Assembly (NCBI RefSeq): GCF_001014615.2 | Contig: NZ_LBCQ02000002.1 | Coordinates: 186,001 to 250,000 of the forward strand | Source of the DNA: Aquamicrobium sp. LC103 | GTDB lineage: Bacteria > Pseudomonadota > Alphaproteobacteria > Rhizobiales > Rhizobiaceae | Reading direction: 5' to 3' | Length of the DNA stretch: 64,000 nt | Part shown: positions 25,582-34,213 of the stretch, in pieces | Layout: each line of letters starts with the position of its first letter | How positions within the stretch are numbered: the first letter of the stretch is position 1 | Translations under genes and position numbers: made by a program | The notes under the pieces: model-generated | Told to the model about the DNA's origin: nothing | Seen by the model: the letters and a program-made list of their open reading frames with translations, nothing else | Database searches by the model: none

Positions 25582-27357
25582 ATGTATCGCGCGCCTGTCG
25601 GACAGATCGCACATACGTTGAAACACGTGGTGGGCCTGCGGAAGGAAATTGAGGCCGGCCGCTTCGGCGACCTCTCCGACGATCTGGTCGAGGCCATTCT
25701 TTCCGAGGCCGGGCGCTTTTCCAGCGAAGAGGTCGCGCCGCTCCACAGGATCGGCGACGAGGAGGGCGCTGTCCTGAAGGACGCGGCCGTCACCATGCCG
25801 AAGGGCTGGAAGGAACTCTATGCGCGATGGATCGAGGGCGGCTGGAACGGCCTGACCGGGCCCGCCGAATTCGGCGGCCAGGGCCTGCCGATGATGCTCG
25901 GCGTCGCGACCCTCGAAATGTGGAACTCGGCCTCGATGGCCTTCGGTATCGGGCCGACGCTGACCATGGGCGCGGTCGAGGCGCTGGACAAGCACGCCTC
26001 CGACGAACTGAAGGCGATCTATCTCGAAAAGCTCGTCTCCGGCGAATGGATGGGCACGATGAACCTGACGGAGCCGCAGGCGGGTTCCGATCTCGCTGCG
26101 CTGCGCGCGCGCGCCGAACGCGCGGAAGACGGCAGCTACCGCATCTTCGGTCAGAAGATCTTCATCACCTATGGCGAGCACGACTTCACCGACAACATCG
26201 TGCATCTCGTCCTCGCCCGGCTGCCCGACGCGCCGGCCGGCACGCGCGGCATATCGCTGTTCCTGGTGCCGAAATTCCTGCCGGACGCCGACGGATCGCC
26301 CGGTGCGCGCAACGATGTCTTCTGCGCGTCGATCGAGCACAAGCTCGGCATCCATGCTTCTCCCACCTGCACCATGATCTACGGCGACGGCTTCGCGAAG
26401 GAACGCGAGCCGGGCGCCGTCGGCTGGCTGATCGGCGAGGAGAACAAGGGCCTCGCCTGCATGTTCACCATGATGAACAATGCCCGCCTCGCGGTTGGCA
26501 TCCAGGGCGTGGCGGTGGCCGAGGCCGCCTACCAGAAGGCGCTCGCCTATGCCAACGAGCGCCGTCAGGGCAAGGCGCCCGACTTTGAAGGCGAGGGCAT
26601 GGCGCCGATCATCCACCATGCCGACGTCCGGCGGAATCTCCTGACGATGAAGGCGCTGACCCAGGCGGCCCGCGCGATCGCCTATTCATGCGCGCACGCC
26701 CTCGACATGGCACATGCGGGCGAGGGGGAAGATAAGCGCCATTGGCAGGAGCGCGCCAATCTGCTGACGCCCGTCGCGAAGGCCTTCTCCACCGATGTCG
26801 GCGTGGGGGTGGCGTCGCTTGGCGTCCAGGTACACGGCGGCATGGGCTATATCGAGGAGACGGGCGCCGCGTCCTACTATCGCGACGCGCGCATCGCGCC
26901 GATCTACGAGGGCACCAACGGCATCCAGGCGATCGACCTTGTCACCCGCAAGCTGCCGCAGTCCGGTGGCGCGCATGTGGACGGCTATATCGACGAATTG
27001 CGCGAGACGGTGGAAGCGGTGCGTGCCTCCAATCGCGAGGGGCTCGGGCTGACGGCGGAAAAATGCGCCGAGGCTTTGGACGAGCTTGCCGAGGCGACCG
27101 CCTTCCTCAAGGCGTCGCTCGCCGAGGGTCGCATGGAGGAGGCGCTGGCCGGCGCGACGCCCTATCTGCGGCTTTTCGCGCTCGCCGCCGGCGGTGTTTA
27201 CCTGGCGAAGGGCGCGATTGTGGATGAGACCGCGGCCAACGCAGCGCTTTGCCGGTTCTTCGCCGAGAACCTGCTGGACGAGGCCGCCGCCCTCCGCAAG
27301 CGCGTCGTCGGCGGATCGCAAAGCCTTGCAGCGGCCGAAGCCGCGCTCGCATCCTGA
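25582..27357 (+). CDS. Acyl-CoA dehydrogenase (long form, DmdC-like)
   Basis: 591 residues, of the long acyl-CoA dehydrogenase group that includes 3-methylmercaptopropionyl-CoA dehydrogenases. Typical motifs: MNLTEPQAGSDLAALRARAER (flavin and substrate), KIFITYGEHDF, EHKLGIHASPTCTM, GVQVHGGMGYIEETGAASYYRDARIAPIYEGTNGIQAIDLVTRKL (catalytic Glu in YEGT). A C-terminal extension of about 130 residues matches the long subfamily. It oxidises an acyl-CoA at C2-C3; the substrate is unknown. An enoyl-CoA hydratase follows 12 bases later, giving two steps of one beta-oxidation-like route. Confidence 0.92.
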   Translation: MYRAPVGQIAHTLKHVVGLRKEIEAGRFGDLSDDLVEAILSEAGRFSSEEVAPLHRIGDEEGAVLKDAAVTMPKGWKELYARWIEGGWNGLTGPAEFGGQGLPMMLGVATLEMWNSASMAFGIGPTLTMGAVEALDKHASDELKAIYLEKLVSGEWMGTMNLTEPQAGSDLAALRARAERAEDGSYRIFGQKIFITYGEHDFTDNIVHLVLARLPDAPAGTRGISLFLVPKFLPDADGSPGARNDVFCASIEHKLGIHASPTCTMIYGDGFAKEREPGAVGWLIGEENKGLACMFTMMNNARLAVGIQGVAVAEAAYQKALAYANERRQGKAPDFEGEGMAPIIHHADVRRNLLTMKALTQAARAIAYSCAHALDMAHAGEGEDKRHWQERANLLTPVAKAFSTDVGVGVASLGVQVHGGMGYIEETGAASYYRDARIAPIYEGTNGIQAIDLVTRKLPQSGGAHVDGYIDELRETVEAVRASNREGLGLTAEKCAEALDELAEATAFLKASLAEGRMEEALAGATPYLRLFALAAGGVYLAKGAIVDETAANAALCRFFAENLLDEAAALRKRVVGGSQSLAAAEAALAS

Positions 27358-27369
27358 AGGGGGACGACG

Positions 27370-28122
27370 ATGAACGAGCATATTCTGGTTGAAAAGCGCG
27401 GCGCCGTTACGATCGTCAGGATGAACCGTCCCGACAAGAAGAACGCGATCACCCGCGCCATGTATGCGGCGATGGCAAAGGCGCTGGCTGAGAGCGATGC
27501 AGATGCGGACGTGCGGGTGCGCGTTCTTTTCGGCGTCCCCGGCGCCTTCTCCTCCGGCAACGATCTCGCCGACTTCATGGCCATCGCCACGGGCGGGGAA
27601 GGCGGAACGGAGGTCTACGATTTCCTGCTGGCGCTCGCGAGCGCCGGGAAGCCGATCGTCTCCGGCGTCGACGGCATCGCGGTCGGGATCGGAACGACGA
27701 TCAACCTGCATTGCGACCTGACGCTGGCGACCCCGCGCACGGAGTTCCGTACGCCCTTCGTCGATCTCGGCCTCGTGCCCGAGGCGGGCTCGAGCCTGCT
27801 TGCGCCGGCGGTGCTCGGCCGGCAGAACGCCTTCGCGCTGCTTGGGCTGGGCGAGGGGTTTTCGGCCGAGCGAGCCAAGGCCGCCGGCCTGATCTACGAC
27901 GTCGTCGCGGAGGAGGAACTAGAGGCGGCGACGCTTGCCGCCGCCGATGCGATCGCACGCAAGCCGCCCGAGGCCCTCAGGATCGCGCGCGACCTCATGC
28001 TCGGTTCCCGCGAGGCTCTCGTGGCAAGGATCAAGGAGGAAGGCGCGCAGTTCCGCGCGCGCCTGAAATCCGACGAGGCGCGCGAGGCTTTCATGGCCTT
28101 CATGAACCGCAAGAAAGGTTAG
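27370..28122 (+). CDS. Enoyl-CoA hydratase/isomerase (crotonase) family protein
   Basis: 250 residues. Crotonase fold with the oxyanion-hole segments GAFSSGNDLADF (about 59-70) and GVDGIAVGIGTTINLHCD (about 99-116), and FVDLGLVPEAGSS placing the catalytic glutamate near 138. It would hydrate or isomerise the enoyl-CoA from the dehydrogenase encoded just upstream. The short spacing and shared strand suggest an operon. It is convergent with pdxH. Confidence 0.92.
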   Translation: MNEHILVEKRGAVTIVRMNRPDKKNAITRAMYAAMAKALAESDADADVRVRVLFGVPGAFSSGNDLADFMAIATGGEGGTEVYDFLLALASAGKPIVSGVDGIAVGIGTTINLHCDLTLATPRTEFRTPFVDLGLVPEAGSSLLAPAVLGRQNAFALLGLGEGFSAERAKAAGLIYDVVAEEELEAATLAAADAIARKPPEALRIARDLMLGSREALVARIKEEGAQFRARLKSDEAREAFMAFMNRKKG

Positions 28123-28150
28123 ACGCGCTCCTCCGAGAGGGCGGATCGCC

Positions 28151-28759
28151 TCAAGGATAAAGCCGCGCCTTCTCCCAACCGTCGCCGGCCTTGGTGAAGA
28201 TCACCCGGTCATGCAGGCGGAACGGCCGGTCGTGCCAGAACTCGATCGATTGCGGCTTGATCCTGAAGCCCGACCAGTGGGCCGGGCGCGGTATCTCGCC
28301 GACCGCATGTTTCGCGGTGTATTGCGCGACCGCCTTTTCCAGCGCGAAGCGGCTTTCGAGCGGGCGCGACTGGGCCGACGCCCATGCCCCGATGCGGCTG
28401 CCGCGCGGGCGCGACGCGTAATACGCGTCGGCTTCGGCGTCGGAGACGACCTCGACAGGGCCGCGCACGCGCACCTGGCGGCGCAGCGACTTCCAGTGGA
28501 AGCACATCGCCGCCTTCATCGAAGAAAGGATTTCGCCTCCCTTCGTGCTCTCGAAATTCGTGTAGAAGACGAAGCCGTTCTCGTCGAATCCCTTCAGCAG
28601 CACCATGCGCACATTGGGCAGGCCGTCGGCGTCGACGGTCGCGAGCGCGACGGCGTTGGGATCGTTCGGCTCGGAGGAGGTCGCATCTTCCAGCCATCGA
28701 GCGAAGAGCGCGTAGGGCTCGGAACTCTCGGTGAAGTCGCCTTCTGCTTCGGTGCTCAT
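28151..28759 (-). CDS. pdxH: Pyridoxamine 5'-phosphate oxidase
   Basis: 202 residues. FMN enzyme making pyridoxal phosphate. Conserved pieces: [91 protein letters not shown] and the C-terminal RLHDRVIF...GWEKARLYP. All key FMN and substrate-binding regions are present. The 210 bases upstream, before the divergent membrane protein gene, show no other feature. Confidence 0.96.
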   Translation of the reverse strand: MSTEAEGDFTESSEPYALFARWLEDATSSEPNDPNAVALATVDADGLPNVRMVLLKGFDENGFVFYTNFESTKGGEILSSMKAAMCFHWKSLRRQVRVRGPVEVVSDAEADAYYASRPRGSRIGAWASAQSRPLESRFALEKAVAQYTAKHAVGEIPRPAHWSGFRIKPQSIEFWHDRPFRLHDRVIFTKAGDGWEKARLYP

Positions 28760-28969
28760 ATCGCGAGATCGGTCCTTTTAAGCGAGCTTCCGAATCGATG
28801 CGTCAAGTTTCGTAAACGAGGCCCCTAGCCTCCGACGCATGCTCGGGCCATGTGTTAGCCTCTCCCGTGCCTGCGCTGCAAGGTGCATTTGAGCGCTGTT
28901 CTCTTGGAAAATCGCATCGGAACAACTCTGGCGAGCAATGGCGTTTTAAGCTATGCCGGCATTTTCGAT

Positions 28970-29518
28970 ATGCTGGAGTTTTCGGGGATGCATATTGTCT
29001 TGGCTATTCTTGGCCTGCTGGGCGTCGGCGCGATCTGGTGGTACCGGCTTAAATTCATGAAGGAGGCCGCGGGCGAGGTCGCCGATGCCGTCGGCCGGGT
29101 CCAGGGAAATCTGCGGCGAAACAAGCTTCGCAAGAAGGCGGCGCTGGCTCCGGTCACCGCGATAGACGATCCCGTCACCGCGGCCGCGACCGTCGTCATG
29201 GCGATAGCGGCCGAGGACGTCGTGGTTTCCGACGCCTTGGAAAAGCGGGTTCGGAACAAGATCAGCGCGATCGCGGCGAGCGAGAAGGCATTGGACGAAG
29301 CGATCGCCTACGCGAAATGGGCATCCAACCAGGTAGCGGACGTGCCCACGGTCATCGACAAGACGGCCTTGCTGTTGAAGTCGCGCCTGGACGAAGGCGA
29401 GAAGGAACAGCTTCTCGCAATGGTGTTGTCCGTGACGCCTCCCGATGAGCGCCACGCCCTGTTCAGGCGGCGCGTCGAACAATTGCAGCGCAAGCTCGGC
29501 CTGGAAGTCATGGGATAG
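28970..29518 (+). CDS. Membrane-anchored hypothetical protein
   Basis: 182 residues from the ATG at 28970. One N-terminal membrane helix (HIVLAILGLLGVGAIWWY) is followed by a cytoplasmic region with charged helices and a C-terminal domain (EKRVRNKISAIAASEKALDEAIAYAKWASNQVADVPTVIDK...) that resembles no family I can name, perhaps TerB-like helices. Starts at 28883 (GTG, no ribosome site) and 28988 (ATG, GGAG upstream) are also possible. It stands alone, 116 bases before the lipoprotein-like gene at 29634. Confidence 0.62.
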   Translation: MLEFSGMHIVLAILGLLGVGAIWWYRLKFMKEAAGEVADAVGRVQGNLRRNKLRKKAALAPVTAIDDPVTAAATVVMAIAAEDVVVSDALEKRVRNKISAIAASEKALDEAIAYAKWASNQVADVPTVIDKTALLLKSRLDEGEKEQLLAMVLSVTPPDERHALFRRRVEQLQRKLGLEVMG

Positions 29519-29633
29519 GCCGAGGCTGCCGGGGAACCGTCTGTTAACTCTGCCTCGGCGATAAGGAACGCTCGTATGCGCGCGGTTGGACGGCGGACGT
29601 CGATGGCTGCGCGGAGCGCAAGTTTTTCGCTGA

Positions 29634-30074
29634 ATGGGGCGTTCTGGAAGTTTGACGATCGGTCCGGGGATATTGCTGTGTCTTGGCGCCGTCGCGATCC
29701 TTTCCGCGTGCGGGTCCAGGGGTGTGACCCTTGAGGATATCGCCGTCGACCGCAGCATCGTGACGGGCTCGGTGTCGCCCAAGCCGGTGGTGTTGCCCGA
29801 TCCGGTGCGCGTTTCGGACGAGACGACCATCCGCAATGCCGTCACCTCCGCCAACATAGAAGCGATCGCCGGCGGCGCGCTGAGCTGGGCCAATGTCGAG
29901 ACGGGCTCGCAGGGATCCATCGGGCAGATCATCGAAATGCGCGACCAGGGCATGTTGTGCCGGCAGTTCGTGGCCTCGCGCGAGAGCTTCGACGGGGTTA
30001 GTCTCTACGCGGGCCGCGCCTGTCTCGGACCGACGAAGATATGGTCCATGAACTCGTTCGATCGGGTCGAATAG
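29634..30074 (+). CDS. RT0821/Lpp0805 family surface protein
   Basis: 146 residues. A lipoprotein-type signal with lipobox LSAC (about 23-26 in ILLCLGAVAILSACGSRG), then a domain ending DQGMLCRQFVASRESFDGVSLYAGRACLGPTKIW, the cysteine-containing C-terminal module of the RT0821/Lpp0805 family. Proteins of this family are outer membrane or surface lipoproteins of unknown function, common in alphaproteobacteria. It precedes the J-domain protein gene by 85 bases. Confidence 0.82.
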   Translation: MGRSGSLTIGPGILLCLGAVAILSACGSRGVTLEDIAVDRSIVTGSVSPKPVVLPDPVRVSDETTIRNAVTSANIEAIAGGALSWANVETGSQGSIGQIIEMRDQGMLCRQFVASRESFDGVSLYAGRACLGPTKIWSMNSFDRVE

Positions 30075-30159
30075 CGGTTTCACTGGAATTTGTTCCTAGG
30101 CGAACGCATATTATCCGCGACAACCCATTTCATTTTCCCCGTTCGGGCAGAAAGGTACC

Positions 30160-31107
30160 ATGCGCGATCCCTATGAAGTTTTGGGCGTTGCGAAGAACGC
30201 CTCTGCTAAAGACGTGAAGTCGGCGTTCCGCCGCCTGGCCAAGAAATACCACCCGGACCAGAACCCGGACGATCCCAAGGCCAAGGACCGCTTCGCGGAG
30301 GTGAACCAGGCCTACGAGATCGTCGGCGACGAGGCGAAGCGCACGCAATTCGACCAGGGCGAGATCGACGCGAGCGGCAAGCCGCGCTTCACCGGCTTCG
30401 AGGGCGGTGCCGGCGGCGATCCGTTCGCGGGTTTTCGAAGCACGCAGAGCGGGCCTGGCGGCACGCATTTCGAGTTCCGGTCTTCCGGGCCGCGCGGCGG
30501 CGAGACGTTCGGCGATGCCGGCGACATCTTCAGTGAAATCTTCGGCCACGCCTTTTCGCAGCAGCACCCGGGTGCCGGGGCCTCCCATGCCCGGCGGCAG
30601 GCGCCGCAAGCCGGAGCGGATGTGAACATCGCGCTCGATGTCAGCATCGAGGAGGCGGCGAACGCCACGAAGGTCACGGCAGTCTTCCCCGACGGCCGCA
30701 GGATGGGCGTGAAATTGCCGACCTATGTGGAGGACGGCCAGACGATCCGCCTGAAGGGGCAGGGCGCTCCTGCGCCGTTCGGCAATCCCGGCGATGCGTT
30801 GGTGAAGATCCGCTTCAAGCGCGATTCGCGCTATCGCGTCGACGGCCGGGACTTGCATGTCGATGTGCCGGTGCCGCTGGCGGACGCGGTGCTCGGCGCG
30901 AAAGTGGCGGTCGACACGCCGACCGGAAGGGTTGCCGTGACCGTTCCCGCCTGGTCGAGCTCCGACCGCAAGCTGCGCATCAAGGGCAAGGGCCTGCCGC
31001 TGAAGGCGGGCGGCCACGGCGATCTCTACGCCCATGTCGGCATCATGCTGCCGGAAGGCGGTAATGACGAGCTGGAAGCGCTGATGCGTAAGCTGAAAGA
31101 CGGTTGA
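30160..31107 (+). CDS. DnaJ-type J-domain protein (CbpA-like)
   Basis: 315 residues. An N-terminal J domain with the HPD tripeptide in [28 protein letters not shown] (about 26-53), a glycine-rich linker to about 145 and two C-terminal beta-barrel substrate domains ([33 protein letters not shown]...). No CXXCXGXG zinc repeats, so it is a type II/CbpA-like co-chaperone that would stimulate a DnaK. GC-rich glycine codons in the linker are normal for the family. A good Shine-Dalgarno (AGAAAGGT) precedes it. Confidence 0.93.
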   Translation: MRDPYEVLGVAKNASAKDVKSAFRRLAKKYHPDQNPDDPKAKDRFAEVNQAYEIVGDEAKRTQFDQGEIDASGKPRFTGFEGGAGGDPFAGFRSTQSGPGGTHFEFRSSGPRGGETFGDAGDIFSEIFGHAFSQQHPGAGASHARRQAPQAGADVNIALDVSIEEAANATKVTAVFPDGRRMGVKLPTYVEDGQTIRLKGQGAPAPFGNPGDALVKIRFKRDSRYRVDGRDLHVDVPVPLADAVLGAKVAVDTPTGRVAVTVPAWSSSDRKLRIKGKGLPLKAGGHGDLYAHVGIMLPEGGNDELEALMRKLKDG

Positions 31108-31124
31108 CGCCCGCTAGAAGCGAC

Positions 31125-31191
31125 TTCTCCGCGCTTGAAGCTCCAGGGTTGCTGTGCGATAGGCACAGCAACCACATGATTTTGCGGAGAA
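31125..31191 (+). promoter_or_regulatory. Nested stem-loop leader covering the fabI ribosome site
   Basis: Inner perfect 11-bp hairpin GGTTGCTGTGC (31147-31157) / GCACAGCAACC (31163-31173). Outer perfect 8-bp stem TTCTCCGC (31125-31132) / GCGGAGAA (31184-31191); its right arm contains the only Shine-Dalgarno (GGAGAA, 31186-31191) 7 bases before the fabI ATG. The inner hairpin lacks a long T run. Confidence 0.5.
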
Positions 31192-31198
31192 ACGTCCA

Positions 31199-32017
31199 AT
31201 GGCAGCAGGAAACGGCCTTATGGCAGGCAAGCGCGGCCTCGTCCTCGGGATCGCGAACAATCGCTCGATCGCTTGGGGCATTGCCAAAGCCTGTGTCGAT
31301 CAGGGTGCGGAACTGGCGCTGACCTATCAGGGCGAAGCGTTCAAGAAGCGCGTCGAGCCGCTGGCCGCCGAACTCGGCGCCCACATTGCCGGCGATTGCG
31401 ACGTGACCGACCTCGCGAGCGTCGATGCCGTCTTCGAAGGCATCCGGAAGAAGTGGGGCAAGCTCGACTTCCTCGTCCACGCCATCGCCTTCTCCGACAA
31501 GGACGAGCTCACCGGCCGCTATGTCGAGACCACGCGCGACAATTTCCAGCGCACCATGGACATCTCCGTCTATTCGTTCACGGCGGTTGCCCAGCGTGCC
31601 GAGGCGCTGATGACGGATGGCGGCTCGATGCTGACGCTCACCTATTACGGCGCCGAGAAAGTCATGCCCCACTACAATGTGATGGGTGTGGCCAAGGCCG
31701 CACTGGAGGCAAGCGTCCGCTACCTCGCCGTCGATCTCGGTTCGAAGAACATCCGGGTCAACGCTATCTCCGCCGGGCCGATCAAGACGCTGGCGGCGTC
31801 CGGCATCGGCGATTTCCGCTACATCCTCAAGTGGAACGAATACAACGCGCCGATGAAGAAGACGGTGAGCATCGAGGAGGTCGGCGATTCCGCCCTTTAT
31901 CTGCTTTCCGATCTTTCGCGCGGCGTTACCGGCGAGGTGCATCACGTCGATGCCGGTTACCATGTGGTCGGCATGAAGGCGGTCGACGCGCCCGACATTT
32001 CGGTGGTGAAGGACTGA
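31199..32017 (+). CDS. fabI: Enoyl-[acyl-carrier-protein] reductase (FabI type)
   Basis: 272 residues. NAD(P)H-dependent last step of fatty acid elongation. N-terminal LVLGIANNRSIAWGIAKA binds the cofactor and TYYGAEKVMPHYNVMGVAKAALEASVRYLA holds the FabI catalytic tyrosine and lysine (Y-x6-K in HYNVMGVAK). The C-terminal NAISAGPIKTLAASGIGDFRYIL is the substrate-loop region. Its start (ATG 31199) is preceded by GGAGAA, which can be hidden by a long-range stem. It lies between a J-domain gene and a phosphatase gene. Confidence 0.95.
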   Translation: MAAGNGLMAGKRGLVLGIANNRSIAWGIAKACVDQGAELALTYQGEAFKKRVEPLAAELGAHIAGDCDVTDLASVDAVFEGIRKKWGKLDFLVHAIAFSDKDELTGRYVETTRDNFQRTMDISVYSFTAVAQRAEALMTDGGSMLTLTYYGAEKVMPHYNVMGVAKAALEASVRYLAVDLGSKNIRVNAISAGPIKTLAASGIGDFRYILKWNEYNAPMKKTVSIEEVGDSALYLLSDLSRGVTGEVHHVDAGYHVVGMKAVDAPDISVVKD

Positions 32018-32046
32018 CGGCCGCCGCGCGCCTGAAAACGGGGATC

Positions 32047-32634
32047 ATGGACTTCATCTGCTATTTCGTGCGCCACGGCCAGACCGACTGGAACGCAGAA
32101 TACCGGCTGCAAGGGCAGGCCGACACGGACATCAATGCGGTCGGCCGCGCGCAGGCCGACGGCAACGGACGGCGGTTGGCCGGCCTGATCGGAACGCCCG
32201 AAAATTTCCGCTTCGTTGCGAGCCCATTGCGCCGCACGCGCGAGACGATGGAACGCATCCGCGGGGCGATGGGCCTGCCGCCGGAAGGCTATGAGACCGA
32301 CGATCGCCTGATCGAGGTCCATTTCGGCGATTGGCAGGGCCACACTTTCGACGAGCTGGAGCTTGTCGATCCAGGCTGCACCGCCCGCCGCGACGCCGAC
32401 AAATGGCACTTCCTGCCGCCGGGAGAGCATGCGGAGAGCTACGAGATGCTGGCCGCGCGCGTGCGTTCCTTCGTCGAGGAGATCGCGGGGCCGACCGTCT
32501 GCGTCACCCATGGCGGCGTCATACGCTCGATATTCAGGCTGACAGGGTCACTGGGTCCAGAGGAATGCTCGGCGCTCACCATTCCCCAGGACAGAATCCT
32601 GAGGATGAGCGACGGCCGGCTGGAATGGATCTGA
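32047..32634 (+). CDS. Histidine phosphatase family protein
   Basis: 195 residues. The phosphohistidine motif YFVRHGQTDWNAEYRLQG (RHG with H at about 9) and the second-half CVTHGGVIRSIF motif are both present, as in phosphoglycerate mutase-like phosphatases. It lacks the inserts of true phosphoglycerate mutases, so the substrate is unknown. It follows fabI by 29 bases and is convergent with the DUF1344 gene 3 bases after its stop. Confidence 0.9.
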   Translation: MDFICYFVRHGQTDWNAEYRLQGQADTDINAVGRAQADGNGRRLAGLIGTPENFRFVASPLRRTRETMERIRGAMGLPPEGYETDDRLIEVHFGDWQGHTFDELELVDPGCTARRDADKWHFLPPGEHAESYEMLAARVRSFVEEIAGPTVCVTHGGVIRSIFRLTGSLGPEECSALTIPQDRILRMSDGRLEWI

Positions 32635-32637
32635 GCG

Positions 32638-32904
32638 TTACTCGATTTCCATGTCCGTGACGAGCTTCTCGCCGTCGACCGTGTCGTAGGCCAGAAGCAC
32701 TTCCATGCCTTCCTGCAACGCCTCCACGTCGAATTCGCCGGGAAGCTTGTAGGAATTGCCGTTGTCCAGCGTAATCGTGAGCTCCTGGCGGTCGATCGAG
32801 ACGATCTTGCCTTCGTCATCGGCCGCCAGTGCTACGCCGGAAAACAACGAAAGGCTTGAGGCGATCAAAAACGCCGCTAGCAATCCGGAAACGATGCGCA
32901 TCAT
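32638..32904 (-). CDS. DUF1344 family small periplasmic protein
   Basis: 88 residues from the ATG at 32904 (a second ATG follows at 32901). A signal peptide (MMRIVSGLLAAFLIASSLSLFSGVALA) is followed by a short beta domain (EGKIVSIDRQELTITLDNGNSYKLPGEFDVEALQEGMEV) of DUF1344, found in rhizobial periplasmic proteins of unknown role. The longer upstream reading without a signal is not used. Confidence 0.8.
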   Translation of the reverse strand: MMRIVSGLLAAFLIASSLSLFSGVALAADDEGKIVSIDRQELTITLDNGNSYKLPGEFDVEALQEGMEVLLAYDTVDGEKLVTDMEIE

Positions 32905-32998
32905 GATGCCTTTCCATTGACGTCCGCTTCGGGGACGCATTCCTGCTCCCATGGAGAACAGCGATTGTGTCAAAAGTTCAACCCTTCTCGCGGATCGT

Positions 32999-33027
32999 TT
33001 GACCCCTGTTGAAAACGCCAATAGAAG
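32999..33027 (+). promoter_or_regulatory. Candidate promoter of aroC
   Basis: TTGACC (32999-33004), 17-base spacer, TAGAAG (33022-33027), 51 bases before aroC. A GC hairpin AGCGGCC/GGCCGCT (about 33048-33064) lies just before the start codon. Confidence 0.5.
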
Positions 33028-33077
33028 CGGGCGGGAAAACACGAAGCGAGCGGCCTGCGGCCGCTTAGGAACACGGC

Positions 33078-34181
33078 ATGTCGCACAATACATTCGGCCA
33101 TCTCTTTCGCGTGACCACCTGGGGCGAGAGCCACGGTCCGGCGCTTGGCTGCGTCGTGGATGGTTGCCCGCCCGGCATCCGCTTCACCCAGGCGGAAATT
33201 CAGCACCAGCTCGACCGCCGCAAGCCCGGCCAGTCGCGTTTCGTCACCCAACGCCGCGAGCCGGACGAGGTGCGCATTCTCTCCGGTGTGCTGATGGACG
33301 AGGATGGCGAGACCCTGGTGACGACCGGAACGCCGATCTCGATGATGATCGAGAACGTCGATCCACGCTCGAAGGACTATGGCGAGATCGCCAGGCAGTT
33401 CCGGCCCGGCCACGCGGACTACACCTATGACGTGAAATACGGCATCCGCGACTATCGCGGCGGCGGCCGCGCCTCCGCGCGCGAGACCGCGGCGCGCGTG
33501 GCGGCCGGCGCGATCGCCCGCAAGGTGGTGCCGGGACTGGTCGTTCGCGGCGCGCTCGTCGCGATGGGCGACAAGGAGATCGACCGCGCCAATTGGGATT
33601 GGGATTTCATCGAGGATGCGGAGAATCCCTTCTTCACGCCCGACAGGCAGGCCGTGCCCCGCTTCGCCGACTATCTCGACGAAATCCGCAAGGCCGGCTC
33701 GTCCATCGGTGCGCTGATCGAGGTGGTGGCGGAAGGCGTGCCTCCCGGCCTCGGCGCGCCCGTCTACGCCAAGCTCGACCAGGACATCGCGTCGAGCCTG
33801 ATGTCGATCAATGCGGTGAAAGGGGTCGAGATCGGCGACGGTTTCGAAACCGTGCGGATGACCGGCGAGGAGAACGCCGACGAAATGCGCATGGGCAACG
33901 ACGGCAAGCCGATCTTCCTGTCCAATCACGCCGGCGGCATCCTGGGCGGCATCTCGACCGGGCAACCGGTGGTCGCCCGCTTCGCAGTGAAGCCGACCTC
34001 GTCGATTCTCACGCCGCGCCTTTCCATCGATAAGGACGGCAGGCAGGTCGACGTCCGCACCAAGGGCAGGCACGATCCATGCGTCGGCATCCGCGCCGTT
34101 CCGATCGGCGAGGCGATGCTTGCCTGCACCATAGCCGACCACTATCTGCGGCATCGCGGCCAGACCGGCCGGGGCGTATAA
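33078..34181 (+). CDS. aroC: Chorismate synthase
   Basis: 367 residues. The last shikimate pathway step. The signatures [19 protein letters not shown] near the N-terminus and [37 protein letters not shown] are all there, with [16 protein letters not shown] the family's FMN-binding motif. ATG at 33078 gives [21 protein letters not shown], the usual N-terminus. The ribBX gene starts 32 bases after the stop. Confidence 0.97.
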   Translation: MSHNTFGHLFRVTTWGESHGPALGCVVDGCPPGIRFTQAEIQHQLDRRKPGQSRFVTQRREPDEVRILSGVLMDEDGETLVTTGTPISMMIENVDPRSKDYGEIARQFRPGHADYTYDVKYGIRDYRGGGRASARETAARVAAGAIARKVVPGLVVRGALVAMGDKEIDRANWDWDFIEDAENPFFTPDRQAVPRFADYLDEIRKAGSSIGALIEVVAEGVPPGLGAPVYAKLDQDIASSLMSINAVKGVEIGDGFETVRMTGEENADEMRMGNDGKPIFLSNHAGGILGGISTGQPVVARFAVKPTSSILTPRLSIDKDGRQVDVRTKGRHDPCVGIRAVPIGEAMLACTIADHYLRHRGQTGRGV

Positions 34182-34213
34182 TCGAGACGGCACGGTTCGG
34201 GACGATCGCACGA

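Noticed and set aside
30095-30112. GTTCCTAGGCGAAC as an SOS box
   Set aside because: It is an inverted repeat with a short spacer, not the GTTC-N7-GTTC direct repeat.
34182-34213. FMN riboswitch before ribB
   Set aside because: Only 32 bases separate aroC and ribB, too short for the element.
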